From Acidobacteriota bacterium (GTDB lineage: Bacteria > Acidobacteriota > Vicinamibacteria > Vicinamibacterales > 2-12-FULL-66-21), in assembly GCA_016184105.1 (NCBI GenBank), contig JACPDI010000010.1:62001-126000 (forward strand): a stretch of 64,000 nucleotides of DNA, read 5' to 3'. Position numbers and translations under genes: made by a program. Shown piece by piece: positions 61,721-64,000 of the stretch (positions within the stretch are counted from its first letter, which is position 1; every line of letters begins with the position of its first letter). Below the pieces are notes generated by a model. It did no database searches. It saw only the letters and a list, made by a program, of their open reading frames with translations, and was not told the DNA's origin.

Positions 61721-64000
61721 ATGAACCTCCGTCATCCGGCCCGTTTTGCCGCTGCCTTTCTTCTTTGCTTACTGTCCTCTGCTGCCTGGCTCGCCCTGGC
61801 CTCCGCGCAGGCGCCGGCGCCGGCGGCAGGCGCTGCCGCAAAGGTCTCCGAATGGCGCGAGATGCGCTGGCGCAACATCGGCCCGCACCGCGGCGGGCGC
61901 GGCAAATCCGCCGTGGGCATTCCCGACCAGCCCAACGTTTTCTATGTCGGCTTCCACAACGGCGGCGTCTGGAAGACGACCGACTACGGGCGCACCTGGG
62001 TTCCGCTCTTCGACGACCAGCCCAGCGGATCGATCGGCGCGATCGCAATTGCGCCTTCGGATCCCAACGTCATCTATGTCGGCAGCGGCGAAGGGCTGCA
62101 GCGTCCCGACCTGGCGACAGGCGACGGCATCTACCGCTCGAACGACGGCGGGAAGACGTGGACGCACTACGGCCTCCGCGACGCGCAGCAGATCCCGCAG
62201 ATCGCCGTCGATCCGCAGAACCCCGACCGCCTGTACGTTGCCGCGCTCGGCCACCCCTACGGCGCGAACGACGAGCGCGGCGTGTTCCGTTCCACCGATG
62301 GCGGCAGAAGCTTCGAGAGGGTTCTCTACAAAGGACCGGACATCGGCGCTGCCGACGTCGCCCTCGATCCGCGCAACCCGTCGATCGTCTACGCCGCGCT
62401 GTGGGAAGCACGGCAGGGGCCGTGGGAGAACGCGGCGTTCGCCGGCCCGGGCAGCGGGCTCTTCAAGTCCACCGACGGTGGCACGACGTGGAGCCAGGTC
62501 GGCAAGGGGCTGCCGGCCGGAGAGGAAGGGCTCGGGCGAATCGGTCTTGGCATTTGCGACGCGGATCCGAACCGCATCTACGCGATCGTGGCGTCACCGG
62601 CGAGCATGGGCGGGCTCTACCACTCGGCCGATGCCGGCGCCAGCTTCGCGCGCGTCAACAGCGATCCGCGCATCTGGAGCCGGGAAGGAGACTTTCACGA
62701 GATCAAGCCGGACCCGACCAACTGCAACACGGTCTACGTCGCGAACGTCGCCTCGTGGAAATCCGTTGACGGCGGGAAGACGTTCATGGACTTCCGCGGC
62801 GCGCCGGGAGGCGACGACTACCACCGCATCTGGATCAACCCCAGGAACCCGAAGATCATCATCCAGATCGCGGACCAGGGGGCGATCGTCACGGTCAACG
62901 GCGGCCAGACGTGGAGCTCGTGGTACAACCAGCCCACCGCGCAGTTCTACCACGTGAACACGGACAACGCGTTCCCCTACCGCGTGTGCGGCGGCCAGCA
63001 GGAGAGCGGGTCCGCGTGCGTCTCTTCGCGGGGCGAGGATGGCCAGATCACGTTCCGCGAGTGGCACCCGGTCGGGGTCGAGGAATACGGCTATGCCGTT
63101 CCGGACCCGCTCGATCCCGACATCGTCTACGGCGGGAAGATCACCCGCTACGAGCGCCGCACCGGCCAGGTGCAGAACATCTCGCCGAAGCCGATCCGCG
63201 ACGCACGTTATCGCGTCGTCCGCACCATGCCGGTGGCGTTTTCTCCCGTGGACAACAAGACGCTGTTCTTCGCGTCGAACACCGTCTGGAAGACGCTGAA
63301 CGGCGGCCGGAGCTGGACCGAAATCAGCCCGGACCTTTCGCGCCCCACGTGGGAGGTGCCGGAGAACGTGGGCAAGTACCGCGGGACGGAGGCCGCGAAG
63401 CCCTCGCAGCGCGGCGTGGTCTACGCGCTTGCGCCCTCGCCGCTCCGGATCGGCACGCTCTGGGCGGGCACCGACGACGGGCTGATTCACGTGACGCGCG
63501 ACGGCGGCGCGACATGGACGGACGTGACGCCGAACGACCTCAAGCCGTGGGCGAAAGTGTCCATCATGGACGCGTCGCACTTCGACGTGAACACGGCGTA
63601 CGCGGCGATCAACACGTTCCGCCTCGACGATCTGCGCCCGCACATCTACCGCACAAAGGACGGCGGGAAGACCTGGACGCACATCACCAACGGCATCCCG
63701 GACGGCGGGATCGTCAACGTGGTGCGGGAGGACCCGAAGCAGCGCGGGCTGCTCTACGCGGGCACCGAGCAGGCGGTATACGTCTCGCTCGACGCTGGCG
63801 AGAGCTGGCAGTCGCTTCGCCTGAACATGCCCGCCACCTCCATCCGCGATCTCGTCATCAAAGACGACGACATCGTCGTCGCGACGCACGGGCGGTCTTT
63901 CTGGATCCTCGATGACGTGACTCCGCTGCGGCAGGCGGCGTCTGGTGTGGGGCGGACCTTCACGTCCACCGTTCTCTTCACCCCGCAAGACGCCTGGCGG
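61721..64000 (+). CDS. Exported BNR/VPS10-like repeat protein, 3' truncated by window edge
   Basis: The frame is open from the ATG at 61721 to the window end (760 residues seen). GAGGAG lies 5 bases upstream and TACACT, a -10 box, at 61694-61699. A signal peptide (residues 1-30) precedes a beta-propeller made of repeated Asp-box units: GVWKTTDYGRTWVPL, GIYRSNDGGKTWTHY, GVFRSTDGGRSFERV, GLFKSTDGGTTWSQV, TVWKTLNGGRSWTEI, HIYRTKDGGKTWTHI. Such proteins resemble sortilin/VPS10-type propellers and are very common in Acidobacteriota; some are annotated as glycosyl hydrolases without proof. The function is unknown. Confidence 0.88.
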   Translation, partial: MNLRHPARFAAAFLLCLLSSAAWLALASAQAPAPAAGAAAKVSEWREMRWRNIGPHRGGRGKSAVGIPDQPNVFYVGFHNGGVWKTTDYGRTWVPLFDDQPSGSIGAIAIAPSDPNVIYVGSGEGLQRPDLATGDGIYRSNDGGKTWTHYGLRDAQQIPQIAVDPQNPDRLYVAALGHPYGANDERGVFRSTDGGRSFERVLYKGPDIGAADVALDPRNPSIVYAALWEARQGPWENAAFAGPGSGLFKSTDGGTTWSQVGKGLPAGEEGLGRIGLGICDADPNRIYAIVASPASMGGLYHSADAGASFARVNSDPRIWSREGDFHEIKPDPTNCNTVYVANVASWKSVDGGKTFMDFRGAPGGDDYHRIWINPRNPKIIIQIADQGAIVTVNGGQTWSSWYNQPTAQFYHVNTDNAFPYRVCGGQQESGSACVSSRGEDGQITFREWHPVGVEEYGYAVPDPLDPDIVYGGKITRYERRTGQVQNISPKPIRDARYRVVRTMPVAFSPVDNKTLFFASNTVWKTLNGGRSWTEISPDLSRPTWEVPENVGKYRGTEAAKPSQRGVVYALAPSPLRIGTLWAGTDDGLIHVTRDGGATWTDVTPNDLKPWAKVSIMDASHFDVNTAYAAINTFRLDDLRPHIYRTKDGGKTWTHITNGIPDGGIVNVVREDPKQRGLLYAGTEQAVYVSLDAGESWQSLRLNMPATSIRDLVIKDDDIVVATHGRSFWILDDVTPLRQAASGVGRTFTSTVLFTPQDAWR

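Overview
The window is GC-rich bacterial chromosome with about 49 tightly packed protein genes, no gene-free stretch over 300 bases, and no rRNA, tRNA or CRISPR array that I can see. Oar-type TonB-dependent receptors with N-terminal carboxypeptidase-regulatory-like domains, a glycoamylase-like lipoprotein, DUF3014 and DUF2934 proteins, BNR-repeat exported proteins and a secreted S9 peptidase point to a Gram-negative soil Acidobacteriota, most like Vicinamibacteria. This is an inference from gene content; no marker gene in the window proves it.

Layout. 1-2.7 kb: end of an M16 peptidase, a nucleoside-kinase-like P-loop protein, an exported methyltransferase and MscL. 2.7-11.7 kb: a carbohydrate locus on the minus strand (LacI regulator, TonB receptor, GH3 glucosidase, glycoamylase/GH144-like lipoprotein) with an MFS transporter diverging from the regulator. 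The gene pair suggests beta-1,2-glucan use. 11.7-13.9 kb: a PHP-domain protein, a truncated DUF1579 gene and a VapBC module. 14.0-24.9 kb: a divergent gene set for reductive pyrimidine breakdown: dihydropyrimidinase and beta-ureidopropionase to the left; PreA-like dihydropyrimidine dehydrogenase, NCS1 permease, class III aminotransferase, CoA-acylating semialdehyde dehydrogenase and a TonB receptor to the right. Together they would import a pyrimidine base and convert it through beta-alanine and malonic semialdehyde to acetyl-CoA.

25-30.9 kb: HAD hydrolase, DUF3014 protein, a CocE-type hydrolase whose 3' end runs through a repeat, an EfpL-type (YeiP) EF-P paralogue, a DUF2934 protein, and a coupled thiamine-binding/hemerythrin pair. 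30.9-36.7 kb: a four-gene operon with overlapping or nearly abutting genes: large acyl-CoA dehydrogenase, ETF-quinone-oxidoreductase-like protein with eight ferredoxin-type cysteines, EtfB and a divergent EtfA. 36.7-43.5 kb: glnS, a CcmH-like protein with an altered cysteine motif, an ATP-dependent DNA ligase, a YwiC-like membrane protein, an M20 peptidase and a PfkB kinase. 43.6-51.7 kb: alpha-2-macroglobulin coupled to penicillin-binding protein 1C. 51.7-57.3 kb: exonuclease III, peptidase T, a YgjP-like metallopeptidase, an S9 peptidase and a TrmH-type methylase. 57.3-61.7 kb: a HipA/YjjJ-like kinase next to an AT-rich patch, a phosphoglycolate-phosphatase-like gene, and a membrane-anchored MutS-like ATPase sharing a palindromic control region with a small winged-helix regulator. 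The window ends inside a large BNR-repeat exported protein.

Three themes cut across the window. Many genes have a TAnnnT hexamer 6-9 bases before the start codon and no ribosome binding site, suggesting frequent leaderless transcription. A roughly 29-base repeat recurs at three places, once as an inverted pair that seems to have removed a stop codon. A perfect 26-base inverted repeat lies before the macroglobulin gene.
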